A stretch of DNA of 64,000 nucleotides from an uncultured Prevotella sp. (GTDB taxonomy: Bacteria > Bacteroidota > Bacteroidia > Bacteroidales > Bacteroidaceae), in contig CAAGEG010000050.1 in assembly GCA_900768785.1 (NCBI GenBank), positions 17,499 to 81,498 of the forward strand. The letters run 5' to 3'. Each line of letters starts with the position of its first letter. Position 1 is the first letter of the stretch. The notes beneath the pieces are model-generated. The model did no database searches. It worked only from the letters and a program-made list of their open reading frames with translations, and was not told the origin of the DNA. The translations under genes and the position numbers were made by a program. This document shows positions 1 to 9,900 of this stretch, in pieces.

Positions 1-1
1 T

Positions 2-1186
2 CCACAGTGTCATTCTTCTTCAATAGTGGAACTTGATAATGGAGACTTGTTAGCTACATATTTTGGTGGAACCAAAGAACGCAATCCTGATGTGTGTATT
101 TGGGTTAGCCGCAAAGCAAAAGGCTCGGATAGGTGGAGTCATCCTGTTCTTGTTGCTGATGGAGTATTTGCTCCTGGTACTGCTAAAGCTGCCTTTGCGG
201 GTGTTGATTCTATGTGTACGAGAGCAATAGATGGTCCTATTGTTGGTATTACGAAGACATGGAAAGAAGCAAAATCTATGTTAGATGATGCACAACCTAT
301 TCCTTATTATGCCAATAGAATAGCTAAAGAAAAGTTTGGACAGCCATTAAACAAGTTGTATCGTAAGGCTTGTTGGAACCCGGTATTGTTTCAAATGCCG
401 TCTGGTGAGGTTTGGTTATTCTTTAAAATAGGTCTTGTTATGAACGATTGGACAGGTTGGGTTATCAAGAGTAAGGATAGAGGTAAGACATGGTCGGATA
501 AACACCCTCTTAATAAAGGTTTTCTTGGTCCGATAAAGAATAAACCGGTTATTGTTGACGACCGTTTAATATGTCCGTCAAGTACTGAAAATGAGGGCGG
601 ATGGAAGTTCCATTTTGAAATACTTGACCTAAAAACAAATTCTTGGAAGTATGTAGGACCTATTGAACGTGAGTTGATGCCATTAACAATTGATATGAAT
701 GCAGATGGTTCGTTAATAAGTAACGACTCAATAAAACATGAACTAAATCCTATATATTGTATTCAGCCTTCAATATTGATACATAAAGACGGTAGCTTAC
801 AAGCTATTGGACGTACCAAAAATGGGCGATTGGCATCTACTTTCAGCTATGATAAAGGTGATTCATGGACAAAGGTAACATTGATAGATTTGCCGAATAA
901 TCAATCGGGAACAGATGCTTTGACACTTAAAGATGGTCGTCATGTTCTTATTTATAATGATTTCTCTACAATACCGGGAACACCTAAGGGACCTCGTAAC
1001 CCATGTTCAATAGCTGTTTCTTACGATGATGGAAAGTCTTGGCAGAAGAAAATCACTCTTGAAGATAGTCCTATAGGCGATTATTCGTATCCTTCAATAA
1101 TACAAGGAAAGGATGGTACTCTACATTGTACATATACTTGGAGAAGGTTTCGTATTGCATATAAACATGTAAATATAGATAAATGA
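2..1186 (+). CDS. Sialidase-like BNR/Asp-box protein, 5' end cut off by window edge
   Basis: The reading frame is open from the first complete codon (position 2), so the start lies outside the window; a GTG at 26 is unlikely to be the true start because the conserved HSSS segment lies before it. Three Asp-boxes (S-x-D-x-G-x-[TS]-W) are visible at 470-493, 845-868 and 1019-1042, the hallmark of six-bladed beta-propeller sialidases and related exoglycosidases. An FGGT segment follows the N-terminal HSSS motif, as in the predicted neuraminidase family (COG4692-like). The sialidase RIP arginine motif is not visible in what remains, so the substrate (sialic acid or another terminal sugar) cannot be fixed. 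Secretion cannot be judged without the N-terminus. The family is good; exact enzymatic specificity is inference. Confidence 0.8.
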   Translation, partial: PQCHSSSIVELDNGDLLATYFGGTKERNPDVCIWVSRKAKGSDRWSHPVLVADGVFAPGTAKAAFAGVDSMCTRAIDGPIVGITKTWKEAKSMLDDAQPIPYYANRIAKEKFGQPLNKLYRKACWNPVLFQMPSGEVWLFFKIGLVMNDWTGWVIKSKDRGKTWSDKHPLNKGFLGPIKNKPVIVDDRLICPSSTENEGGWKFHFEILDLKTNSWKYVGPIERELMPLTIDMNADGSLISNDSIKHELNPIYCIQPSILIHKDGSLQAIGRTKNGRLASTFSYDKGDSWTKVTLIDLPNNQSGTDALTLKDGRHVLIYNDFSTIPGTPKGPRNPCSIAVSYDDGKSWQKKITLEDSPIGDYSYPSIIQGKDGTLHCTYTWRRFRIAYKHVNIDK

Positions 1187-1304
1187 TTTTGATGTTTGTG
1201 GTTAGTATAGCTTTCGTAATGATTTTCAATTGTAAACTAATTCTCGGTTATCGCTTGTCTTATAATTAGGTGTGGTAACCGATGGGGGTTTAAATTGTGA
1301 ATCT

Positions 1305-1351
1305 AAAACATCCACAATGCCAACTTTTTGTTTAGGCATTGTGGATGTTTT
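1305..1351. terminator. Perfect 17-bp stem, bidirectional terminator
   Basis: Arms 1305-1321 and 1335-1351 are exact reverse complements with a 13-nt loop. The stem starts with AAAA and ends with TTTT, so either strand gives a U-rich tail. It sits between the convergent sialidase-like gene and the glycosylphosphotransferase gene and probably stops transcripts from both sides. Confidence 0.85.
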
Positions 1352-1403
1352 GATTATGGGATGTTGTTGTGTGTCTTTGTTATGTTTATTTATGGAGGTG
1401 AGA

Positions 1404-2810
1404 TTAGAATGCTTTCTTGTCTCCGCAAGCCATGTCTATAACGGTCTTACAAATGATTTGTATATCGAGCCAAAAACTCCAATGTTCTATATACCAGATG
1501 TCGCGTTTTACTCGTCTTTTCATGTCGTCAACGGTCTTTGTTTCTCCGCGTTCGCCATGTGTTTGTGCCCAACCGGTGATGCCCGGCTTCACATAATGCC
1601 TTATCATATAGTCGGAAATAAGGCTTGAATAATAGTCTGTATGTGCCAACATGTGAGGTCTTGGACCTACCAAACTCATGTCTCCTTTTAGGACATTAAT
1701 AAATTGAGGCAGTTCGTCTATGTTGGTGTGTCTTATGAAACGTCCCCATTTTGTTACACGAGGGTCGTCTTTGACGGCTTGAAGTGTGTCGGCTTCTTTG
1801 TTTATCTTCATGCTTCTGAACTTGTAACAATAGAAGTCTTTGCCGTCATATCCTGTTCTTTTTTGTTTGAAGAACAATGGTCCGGGCATGGTGATTTTTG
1901 ATATTATTGCTACAATAAGAAGTATTATAGGGAAGAGTGTGCACAAGAAGGTTAGTGAAAAGCATATATCGAATATGCGTTTCATTATTCTGTTTCTCAA
2001 ATCGTATAGAGGTTCGTTGTATTGTTGCAATATATAGATGTCTCCAAACTCTTTCATTCGTGAGTTCTTAAACTCTTTATATATTATGTCGGGCACATAA
2101 TAGATGCGTATCATCTTTTTATCGCATAGCTCAATAAGTTCTTTGAACCAACTGATTTCGCTTGGCGTGAGTCCTATATATATTTCGTCAACGTGATGAC
2201 CTTCTATATATTTTATTATATCTTTGTTCTTTCCAAGTTTGTTTATTTGTTGTTCTGTGTTTTGATTTATCAGCTTGTCATTGTTGTCGTCAAAAAAGCC
2301 TATTATGTTGTATCCATTGAAGGGGTTAGTCATAATGTCAACAGCCATTTGCATCATATTACCACCTCCTAATATCAAGGTGTTTACTCTGTCGTGACCT
2401 GTTGCTCTTTTTCGATGTATATATCTACGAATGGATAGTCGTGCAATGGTGGTGGTTAAAAATATGGTTGACACCATCAAGATGAGGCTTAAGAGGTTGG
2501 GTGCCGGTCTGCGGAATATGCCAAGTATGGTCATATATAGCAGAATAAATATAAATGACGTGCGAGAAGTGTTTCTTAGCACTCTTGCCGGCTGTGACAT
2601 ACGGTGATGAAGGCTTATGCTTACAAACTGAAGTGCCAAGATATAGGCTGCGTTGGATGCGAGCAGATTCTCTGACAAGCGTCCAAAACTGGATGGAAAT
2701 AAATAGTAGTCAAATGCCAAATTCAAGAAGAAGATGACATTAAATATGAGTAAATCTATTAATTGTAACCAGATGCTTATTTTAAATGTTCTATCAAACG
2801 CTGCTTTCAT
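1404..2810 (-). CDS. Undecaprenyl-phosphate glycosylphosphotransferase (WcaJ-type initiator of exopolysaccharide)
   Basis: Polyprenyl glycosylphosphotransferases move a sugar-1-phosphate from a nucleotide sugar to undecaprenyl phosphate in the inner membrane and so start capsule, EPS or O-unit synthesis. The 468-aa protein has the WcaJ layout: several N-terminal membrane segments (about residues 10-125), a central nucleotide-binding-like domain with LILGGGNMMQ (about 145-155) and a C-terminal bacterial sugar transferase domain after one more hydrophobic helix (about 278-305). In the last domain the PGPLFFKQKRTG, KFRSM, DDPRVTKWG, DELPQ and GPRP motifs are all present. No other polysaccharide genes flank it, so it is an orphan initiator here. 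A promoter and a G8 tract lie just upstream. The sugar specificity is not deducible. Confidence 0.92.
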   Translation of the reverse strand: MKAAFDRTFKISIWLQLIDLLIFNVIFFLNLAFDYYLFPSSFGRLSENLLASNAAYILALQFVSISLHHRMSQPARVLRNTSRTSFIFILLYMTILGIFRRPAPNLLSLILMVSTIFLTTTIARLSIRRYIHRKRATGHDRVNTLILGGGNMMQMAVDIMTNPFNGYNIIGFFDDNNDKLINQNTEQQINKLGKNKDIIKYIEGHHVDEIYIGLTPSEISWFKELIELCDKKMIRIYYVPDIIYKEFKNSRMKEFGDIYILQQYNEPLYDLRNRIMKRIFDICFSLTFLCTLFPIILLIVAIISKITMPGPLFFKQKRTGYDGKDFYCYKFRSMKINKEADTLQAVKDDPRVTKWGRFIRHTNIDELPQFINVLKGDMSLVGPRPHMLAHTDYYSSLISDYMIRHYVKPGITGWAQTHGERGETKTVDDMKRRVKRDIWYIEHWSFWLDIQIICKTVIDMACGDKKAF

Positions 2811-2868
2811 TGTCCAATTAGTTTAATATTGTGCGTGTTTGTTTTATTGTGTTGTTTAAATCAGTTTA

Positions 2869-2898
2869 CAAAATTACAAATTATAGCTATAAATCAAA
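2869..2898 (-). promoter_or_regulatory. Bacteroidetes-type promoter for the glycosylphosphotransferase gene
   Basis: On the minus strand TTTG (2898-2895) is followed after 18 nt by TAATTTTG (2876-2869), matching the TTTG / TAnnTTTG pattern of the Bacteroidetes primary sigma factor. It lies about 60 nt upstream of the ATG at 2810. An uninterrupted run of eight G (2900-2907 on the plus strand) directly abuts the -33 box. Confidence 0.6.
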
Positions 2899-2963
2899 TG
2901 GGGGGGGTAATTTTTTTACACATTGTTTTACTTAATTTAACATGCTGCTTGGTTTGTTTGCGT

Positions 2964-2971
2964 TAACTTTG
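2964..2971 (+). promoter_or_regulatory. Likely -7 box for mscS-like gene
   Basis: TAACTTTG fits TAnnTTTG and lies 70 nt upstream of the MscS-family ATG at 3042. No good TTTG was seen 18-20 nt before it, so only the -7 element is supported. Confidence 0.4.
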
Positions 2972-3041
2972 CATTTGAGTAATATATAATAATTCTTTTT
3001 ATTTTATAATAATACGTGACCAGGTATTTGTTTGGTTACTT

Positions 3042-3923
3042 ATGAAACATATAATTGTTATGGACAATTTCTTAAATCTTGAGTTCTTCGGCGTGTCTTT
3101 CAGATGGCTTATTGTTTTTCTGATAAAAGGAATACTGATATATTTGATAGTTAGAATCATTACTGCGCTTATTAAATATCTTTTTAGACGTTCACAACGC
3201 AGGCGGGGGAGAATTGTTGTTGATGAGACTAAGGTTGGCTTTGTACGGCAGATAGCGGTTGTTTGTGTGTATGTTATTGGTACGGCAGCGTTTCTTTCGC
3301 TTATTCCGGGCATGGAAAAAGTGAGCAATTCCATACTTGCGAGTGCCGGAATAATGGCAATGGCTGTTGGCTTAGCATCTCAAGAGGCATTGTCAAACAT
3401 TATCGGAGGACTGTTTATTATATTCTCCCGACCATTTAAAGTGGGAGATTTTATTCAGGTTGATGAAGTTATTGTAGGGACGGTTGTGGAAATTACATTG
3501 CGTCATACGGTAATTCGCAATATTGAGAATCGTATGATTCTTGTTCCAAACAACAAGATTAATTCAAGCACCATCGTAAATTCGTCTTACGGAGACACCT
3601 CTACTTGTGCGTTGGTTGAGGTAGGTGTGTCTTATAATACAGAGCTTGACAGAGCAATAAGTGTGATGCGTGATGTCGTAATGTCGCATCCAATGCTTAT
3701 TGATATACGTAGTAATGAAGACGTAAGTGCAGGTGTGCCTAAGGTTATTATAAGGGTTGTTAATCTTGGCGACTCGGCTATCACCTTGCGGGCATGGGCT
3801 TGGGCTGCTAATTCGGCTAATGCTTTTGCTATGAAGTGCGATTTATTGAAATCGCTAAAAGAGCGTTTTGATATTGAAAATATTGAGATTCCGTATCCTT
3901 ACTATAATATTAAGACATGCTAA
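3042..3923 (+). CDS. Small-conductance mechanosensitive channel, MscS family
   Basis: MscS channels open under membrane tension and release osmolytes during hypo-osmotic shock. The 293-aa protein has two to three N-terminal membrane helices (about 12-45, 70-90 and the pore helix 100-125). The pore-lining segment is small-residue rich (ASAGIMAMAVGLASQEALSN), followed by the family signature FSRPFKVGDFI and a soluble C-terminal beta/alpha-beta domain. Length is close to E. coli MscS (286 aa). The start is taken as ATG 3042; an in-frame ATG at 3060 (residue 7) is a reasonable alternative. The stop codon overlaps the first unit of a 22-bp repeat pair that follows the gene. Confidence 0.92.
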   Translation: MKHIIVMDNFLNLEFFGVSFRWLIVFLIKGILIYLIVRIITALIKYLFRRSQRRRGRIVVDETKVGFVRQIAVVCVYVIGTAAFLSLIPGMEKVSNSILASAGIMAMAVGLASQEALSNIIGGLFIIFSRPFKVGDFIQVDEVIVGTVVEITLRHTVIRNIENRMILVPNNKINSSTIVNSSYGDTSTCALVEVGVSYNTELDRAISVMRDVVMSHPMLIDIRSNEDVSAGVPKVIIRVVNLGDSAITLRAWAWAANSANAFAMKCDLLKSLKERFDIENIEIPYPYYNIKTC

Positions 3924-3965
3924 ACATATAGTTTATCTTTCGTAAACATATGGTTTTTAATTTGG
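3922..3965. repeat. Two degenerate 22-bp repeat units
   Basis: Units 3922-3943 and 3944-3965 both begin AAACATAT. By hand the first agrees with the 18.4-kb array unit at 13 of 22 positions; the second is weaker. They sit between the MscS and Ogt genes, starting inside the MscS stop codon. Weakest member of the family described at 18396-18505. Confidence 0.4.
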
Positions 3966-3992
3966 CTTTATATAGTTTCTTTTTCTTGCGCT

Positions 3993-4487
3993 ATGTATTA
4001 CTCGTATTATAAATCGCCATTATGCCGCATGATAATGACTTCTGATGGAGAGAATCTTACAGAATTGTGGTTTGAAAAACAGAAATATCGAGTAACAGAG
4101 GTAAAGGATGAAGTTTGTGAGGACGATATTCCGGTGTTTGAAAATACACGTTTGTGGCTTGATATATATTTTGCCGGCAACTGTCCCGATTTTGTTCCAC
4201 CTATTAAATTTAATGGTAGCGAGTTTCAAAACAACGTTTGGAACATATTGAAAGATATTCCTTTTGGTAAGACAATGACCTATGGAGAAGTGGCGGAAAG
4301 CCTTTGCAAGAGACTTGGTTTGCGAAGAATGTCTGCTCAAGCTATAGGAAATGCAGTTTCTCATAACCCTATTGCTATCATCATACCTTGTCATCGTGTA
4401 GTGGGAGCTAATAGAAAACTTGTGGGTTATGCTGCCGGAACGGACAAGAAACAATGGCTGCTGAATAATGAAGGGTTCAGATTTTGA
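3993..4487 (+). CDS. ogt: Methylated-DNA--protein-cysteine methyltransferase
   Basis: This protein removes O6-methyl (and O4-methyl) groups from guanine/thymine by irreversible transfer to its own cysteine. The 164-aa sequence carries the active-site PCHRV motif at about residues 132-136, the upstream FQ..VW..L..IPFGKTMTYGEVA helix-turn-helix region, the asparagine hinge (GNAVSHNP) and the GYAAG loop after the active site. The N-terminal RNase H-like domain is short but complete, so length is normal for Ogt. It is transcribed alone. Its DNA is separated from the convergent small gene at 4541 by 53 nt without an obvious hairpin. Confidence 0.93.
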   Translation: MYYSYYKSPLCRMIMTSDGENLTELWFEKQKYRVTEVKDEVCEDDIPVFENTRLWLDIYFAGNCPDFVPPIKFNGSEFQNNVWNILKDIPFGKTMTYGEVAESLCKRLGLRRMSAQAIGNAVSHNPIAIIIPCHRVVGANRKLVGYAAGTDKKQWLLNNEGFRF

Positions 4488-4540
4488 ACGTCAGATACAC
4501 ATAGCATCCTACTGTCGTATGGTTTTAGAGATGCTTACGC

Positions 4541-4753
4541 CTATTTTAACACTTCACCGTTGCGCATTGCAAGCAAAGAGTTCCCGTTATTTGAAGTAAT
4601 GATTTCTATTGTTCCACCAAGCCATTCGGTAAAAGGCTGTTCGTCGTCAAAATGGTAATAATCAACAACAAAGCCGTTTTCAATCTCTACAATACATCTG
4701 TTTATAGAGACATCGCCTTTAATAACTCTGTTGACTGCCACCTTTCTTGTCAT
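4541..4753 (-). CDS. Conserved small hypothetical protein (70 aa)
   Basis: I do not recognise a named family. The 70-aa protein has no signal peptide or membrane segment, is mostly beta-strand forming and acidic in the middle (FDDEQPFTEWLGG). It is the last gene of a minus-strand cluster (ileS, DksA-like, lspA, DUF4296 protein), 28 nt after the DUF4296 gene, which together with normal codon use supports it as a real gene. Small proteins in this position next to lspA are common in Bacteroidales, but no function is suggested. Confidence 0.65.
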   Translation of the reverse strand: MTRKVAVNRVIKGDVSINRCIVEIENGFVVDYYHFDDEQPFTEWLGGTIEIITSNNGNSLLAMRNGEVLK

Positions 4754-4781
4754 AAATCCGGAATAATTAAATAAAAAATTA

Positions 4782-5858
4782 TCAATTAGCCCGTTGCAAT
4801 CTCTCTTTCGGGATTAATTTATGTGGTGGTGGCTGAAGCGAAATCTTGCCATCAGCATCTATCTTTGGCGGCTTTCTGAATTCTCTGTTAACATGTGGCA
4901 AATGTGAAGGCTCCGTTTTGCGCTCGGTAGTTATCACTCTTCTATTCTCCGGTTGAGATTTGTTTATCGGCATTCCGGTAGAAATCCCTTGCTGCATACG
5001 GCCTCTTTCGGTTGACATCATGTCTTTCGGACGTTTCAAAGAGTCTGTTGTTCCCATTTGTCCCTTTTGCGGAGCAACTCCTTGATTGTGGTTTCTCTGT
5101 CTAATCAACTTGATGTTATAGACAGACATTATTTTTATCGGATTCTTTATATCCTTTTGCTTGTTGCCGTTAAGATAGATAAAACCTCTGATTGCCTTTA
5201 TCCCTTTTTTGTCTCTGTCTTCTGCGACAACTCGATACATGGAATTGGAGCTGATGGTAGTATGGTTATAAATCACACTATCGTTTTTCAAGACAATAGC
5301 CAGCAGAGCTGTTGCGTCTTTATTGCCCGAATTAACAATAAAATCGGTATTGAAACTGAATATAATCCTATCTCCTTTATGATAAGAAGTGTCGGCTTCA
5401 ATCTCGAAAGTAGTTACATTGTAAGGAGCTTCTGCTGCAAGAAGACACGATTTCACGCCGTTCCAAAGGTTTGATGTGTCGCGTGACGATTTTATATCAC
5501 CATAACTCTTCAAGTCATTAGCAGATGCGCCCAAAGCAAGTGCCTCGTTGCTCAGTCTCTTTGATACGTTTTCATAAATCTTGTGCAGTCTGTCGGCATG
5601 GCGAACATAATAGTTGAGGGTAGAATCAAACTCTTCCTGAGTGTAACCATGCTTTTTCATTACCGCCTCTCTGTTTAGTGTAAGAGAGTAGGGTGATGTT
5701 TCGCCATTCTCATCAACAGACATGGCATCGGCAATATGCAAGTCGTAGATTAAATCCTCAAAATCTCCCGGCTGTATATACTGTGAAGGCACACTCGGTT
5801 TACAAGAAAACAGAATGGCAGCCATTATGAATGATAAGAATAATGAGAATTTTTTCAT
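4782..5858 (-). CDS. DUF4296-domain lipoprotein
   Basis: The 358-aa protein starts with a lipoprotein signal peptide whose lipobox ends in FSCKPS (Cys about residue 19), so it should be exported and lipidated. The N-terminal 100 residues match the DUF4296 pattern (DFEDLIYDLHIADAM, then a helix with the HGYTQEEFDSTLNYYVRH segment). The remainder is a beta-rich region and a long basic, proline-rich tail (about 270-358) likely to be disordered. It lies 15 nt downstream of lspA, the signal peptidase that would process it. Function of DUF4296 proteins is unknown; they are confined to Bacteroidetes as far as I know. Confidence 0.85.
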   Translation of the reverse strand: MKKFSLFLSFIMAAILFSCKPSVPSQYIQPGDFEDLIYDLHIADAMSVDENGETSPYSLTLNREAVMKKHGYTQEEFDSTLNYYVRHADRLHKIYENVSKRLSNEALALGASANDLKSYGDIKSSRDTSNLWNGVKSCLLAAEAPYNVTTFEIEADTSYHKGDRIIFSFNTDFIVNSGNKDATALLAIVLKNDSVIYNHTTISSNSMYRVVAEDRDKKGIKAIRGFIYLNGNKQKDIKNPIKIMSVYNIKLIRQRNHNQGVAPQKGQMGTTDSLKRPKDMMSTERGRMQQGISTGMPINKSQPENRRVITTERKTEPSHLPHVNREFRKPPKIDADGKISLQPPPHKLIPKERLQRAN

Positions 5859-5873
5859 CTTAAAATCTACTTG

Positions 5874-6557
5874 TTATATCGTGTTAACAGTATCTTTATC
5901 CTCTCTGATCTCTTGATTTTCTTGTTTCTTATTGCCAAAGTGAAGAGACAATGTTGACAGTTCGTTACGACAAAATATCAAAAGAAGCACCATTCCGACA
6001 CTTATACAAGAGTCTGCAAAGTTGAATACGGGACTGAAAAATATAAATTCGTCACCTCCAACAACAGGCATCCAATCAGGCCAAGTGGTTACTATCAGCG
6101 GAAAATAAAACATATCAACAACCTTACCCATTAAGAATGGAGCATAACCATCACCGAAATTCACAAAATAAGATGTATAGAAAGGTGAGGATGCATTGAA
6201 TATAAGCCCGTAAAACATGCAGTCTATGAGGTTTCCCAAAGCCCCTGCCGTTACCAAAGCCAGCAGAATGACATAAGTCATTCTTGCATTATTGACAATT
6301 TGCTTATATAAATAAAATATCAAAACGCCTATGGCGCATATCCTAAAGATGCTCAACACAAGTTTGTTTATGAGCGTCATGCCATACGCCATGCCGTTAT
6401 TCTCAATGAAAGTGATGTAGAACCAATTTGTGATTTGTATACTTTCGTGCAACCGCATATTTGTCTTGACCTCAATCTTTATGATTTGGTCAATAGCAAG
6501 TAGCAGCGCAACGATTACAAATACAACAATTCCTTTTTGCTTGCAGGTTGTCAACAT
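5874..6557 (-). CDS. lspA: Lipoprotein signal peptidase II
   Basis: LspA cleaves the signal peptide of diacylglyceryl-modified prolipoproteins in the inner membrane. The 227-aa protein has four hydrophobic segments and both catalytic aspartate regions: GALGNLID (Asp about 113) and FNFADS (Asp about 182). It is longer than E. coli LspA (164 aa) because of an insertion with VVDMFYFP and a periplasmic stretch before the second Asp, as usual in Bacteroidetes. The gene is 6 nt after the DksA-like gene and 15 nt before a lipoprotein gene, consistent with one transcript. Confidence 0.93.
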   Translation of the reverse strand: MLTTCKQKGIVVFVIVALLLAIDQIIKIEVKTNMRLHESIQITNWFYITFIENNGMAYGMTLINKLVLSIFRICAIGVLIFYLYKQIVNNARMTYVILLALVTAGALGNLIDCMFYGLIFNASSPFYTSYFVNFGDGYAPFLMGKVVDMFYFPLIVTTWPDWMPVVGGDEFIFFSPVFNFADSCISVGMVLLLIFCRNELSTLSLHFGNKKQENQEIREDKDTVNTI

Positions 6558-6563
6558 TTGTAT

Positions 6564-6941
6564 TTACTTCTTCATTGCATTCTTGGAAGCCACACTCAGA
6601 GTTGCATGTGGTACTGCGCGGAGTCGCTCCTTAGGTATTAGCTCTCCGGTAATACGGTCTATGCCGTAGGTCTTGTTCTGAATTCTGATGAGCGCACCCT
6701 CTAATCCTTGAATGAATTTCTGTAAACGGCTTGCTTGTTGCATCAGTTCTTCTTTGCTCTGAGTAACACTTCCTTCTTCTAAAACCTTATATGTAGGCGA
6801 TGTATCATCAACATCGTTACCATCGGCATTGGTAAGAGACCTCATCATTTGTGTATAGTCTTTTCTTGCCAAACGCAGTTTCTCATCGATGATAGCCTTA
6901 AACTCTTGAAGCTCTTCATCACTGTAGCGTGTCTTTGCCAT
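6564..6941 (-). CDS. DksA/TraR-family protein lacking zinc-finger cysteines
   Basis: The 125-aa protein has the DksA/TraR layout: an N-terminal helix, a coiled coil with acidic tip residues (about 28-85) and a C-terminal globular domain YGIDRITGELIPKERL. DksA-type proteins insert their coiled coil into the RNA polymerase secondary channel. Normally four cysteines bind zinc in the C-terminal domain; here none of the 125 residues is Cys, and the usual first Cys of the GICR-like motif is replaced by Asp. It sits between ileS (26 nt upstream) and lspA (6 nt downstream). Zinc-free members exist, so function as an RNAP regulator remains plausible but unproved. Confidence 0.88.
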   Translation of the reverse strand: MAKTRYSDEELQEFKAIIDEKLRLARKDYTQMMRSLTNADGNDVDDTSPTYKVLEEGSVTQSKEELMQQASRLQKFIQGLEGALIRIQNKTYGIDRITGELIPKERLRAVPHATLSVASKNAMKK

Positions 6942-6967
6942 AATATTTACGTTTTAAAATTAAGTAA

Positions 6968-9900
6968 TTATACCTTTTCCACTTTAACATTGGCTTTGAA
7001 GTCATCAAATTCAACTTCTGCACCATTGTTGTTTTCTATTGTTATATCGTCTGCCAAAACTTGGCTCTTGATATATTTATCAAAAGCTTTCACCGCCGCA
7101 TCAAGTCTGTTGTCAGGAGATATGGTGACGTTAATGCGGTCTGTAATCTCAAGACCGCACTCTTTGCGGAGGTTTTGTATTCTGTTTATAAGTTCTCGCG
7201 CCATTCCTTCGTTGCGCAATTCTTCGCTTAGCTCTACTTCAAGAGCCACAGTTATGTTGCCGTCGTTAGCAACAAGCCATCCGGGAATATCTTCACTAAT
7301 GATTTCAACATCTGATGTTTCAACCGTGATATTCTCTCCTCCAATGCTTAAATCTATTGTTCCGGACTTCTCAAACTCCATGATTTCTTCTTGAGTAAGT
7401 TCTGCCATTGATGCGGCAATGCCTTTCATGAGTTTGCCGAACTTCTTTCCCATTACACGGAAGTTGCATTTTACTTTCTTGACAAGTATGCCTGCGCCTT
7501 CAACAAACTTCAATTCTTTGACGTTAACCTCGTTTGTAAGCAATTCTTTAACAGCTTCTATGTGTTTGCGTTGAGCGTCGTCAACAGCAGGAATCATGAT
7601 ACACTGCAGCGGTTGTCTTACTTTTATGTTTACTTTACGCCTTAAAGCAAGTACCATAGATGTGATCTTTTGAGCCATTTCCATGCGTGCTTCGAGGTCA
7701 GAATCTATCAGATTGTCGTCGGCAACAGGGAATTCCGTGAGGTGAACGGAGTCTGCTTGTGAGCGTCCGGTAGCATTTACAAGGTCAAGGAACAGCCTGT
7801 CTGCGAAGAATGGACAGAAAGGTGCAAGCAGTTTTGCTACCGTTTCCAAACATGTATATAGTGTCTCGTATGCCGAGAGCTTGTCGTTGTCCATCTCTTT
7901 TCCCCAGAAACGCTTGCGGTTAAGACGTACATACCAGTTGCTCAAGTCGTCGTTTACAAACTTGTCTATCAGTCTTCCGGCACGTGTGGGGTCATAGTTT
8001 TGAAGCTCTTTATCAACACCTTTTATTAATGAATGTAGCACAGACAATATCCATCTGTCTATTTCGGGGCGTTCATTAACCGGAATGTCCGGTTGAGAAT
8101 AGTCAAATCCGTCAACGTTTGCATATAGACTGAAGAAGGAATAAGTGTTGTAAAGAGTTCCAAAGAACTTTCTTCTTATTTCATCTACGCCTTCTGGGTC
8201 ATATTTCAGGTTGTCCCAAGGTTCTGAATTCGTCATCATGTAGAAGCGAACAGGGTCTGCGCCATATTTATCTATTTGGTCAAAAGGATTGATAACGTTG
8301 CCTACGTGTTTTGACATCTTGTTTCCTTTTGCATCAAGCACAAGTCCGGATGATATAACGTTCTTGAATGCAACCGAGTCGAACACCATTGTCGCTATTG
8401 CATGTAGTGTAAAGAACCAGCCGCGTGTTTGATCTACACCTTCATTTATGAAGTCTGCAGGGAACGCCTTGCGGTTATCTATCATTTCTTTGTTTTCAAA
8501 CGGATAGTGAATCTGTGCATAAGGCATGCTTCCTGAGTCAAACCAAACGTCTATAAGGTCGGTTTCGCGCTTCATAGCTTTGCCGTTGTCGCTTACAAGT
8601 ATAATGTTGTCAACATAAGGACGGTGGAGATCTATCTTGTCATAATTGTCTTTAGAGTAATCTCCGGGTACAAAACCCTTGTCTTTCATCGGGTTGCTCT
8701 TCATCAAACCTGCATTTACAGACTTTTCAATCTCGTTGTATAGCTCTTGCAAACTGCCTATACACTTCTCTTCACCATCTTCATTTCGCCATATAGGTAA
8801 TGGTGTTCCCCAATATCTTGAACGTGATAGGTTCCAGTCGTTAAGGTTTTCCAACCAGTTGCCGAAGCGACCTGTACCTGTTGACTCGGGTTGCCAGTTG
8901 ATGGTTTTGTTTAGTTCAAACATTCTGTCTTTCTTTGCTGTGGAACGAATGAACCAAGAGTCGAGCGGGTAATAAAGTATTGGCTTGTCTGTACGCCAGC
9001 AATGGGGATAGTTGTGTACATGCTTTTCTATCTTCCATGCAGTGCCTTCCTGCTTCATTTCCATACAGATAACGATGTTAAGGTCTTCTGCTTTGGCTGC
9101 AGCTTGCTCATCGTATTTTCCGTTGATGTTGAATTCCGGTTTGTAAGCATTTTTTACGAAGTCGCCGGCATGCTTGCTGTATGCGTTAATGTTCACACAT
9201 GCATTTGCGAAATTGCAGTCAAGCTGGTCAACTGTGTAGTATTTGCCTTCAAGATCTACCATTGGGCGTGTTTCTCCCTTCTTGTTTATGAGGAAGAGAG
9301 ATGGTATATGTGCATCTTTAGCCACCTTTGCGTCGTCAGCTCCGAATGTAGGAGCAATGTGCACAATGCCGGTTCCGTCGTCGGTTGTTACGTAGTCGCC
9401 GGGGATAACTCTGAAGGCACATTCTTCCATTTCAACAAATTCGTCTTTGCCGTTCTCTGCAATGAAGGTCTTTTCCGGGTGCTCTGCAGCATATTTTTCA
9501 ACATATTCGGGTGCGAGAGCGCCTGTTTTCATACATGGTTTTACCCAAGACATCAGTTGTTTGTAGCTGTATCCAACAAGGTCTTTACCTGTATATTCGC
9601 CAATGATACGATATGGTATTATTTTATCTCCGTGTTTATAGTTGTCCATATCGGCATCTTTGCCTTCGGGTTTAAGGTATGCGTCAAGTCGAGATTCTGC
9701 CATTACGACTGTCATCTTGCTGTCGTTGTATGGGTTAAAAGTCTCTACAGCAACATATTTTATGTTTGGACCGACGCAGAGTGCGGTGTTTGAAGGCAAT
9801 GTCCATGGTGTTGTTGTCCATGCTGCAAAGAACGGTGTGCCCCATTTGGTCCATTTCTCGTCCGGATTGACAATCTCAAAGAGTGCCGTACATGTGGTAT

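Noticed and set aside
9002..9793. Long plus-strand open frame (263 aa) opposite ileS
   Set aside because: It is antisense to a strongly supported ileS; composition is Cys/Phe/Val-rich as expected from reverse reading; no domain or promoter.
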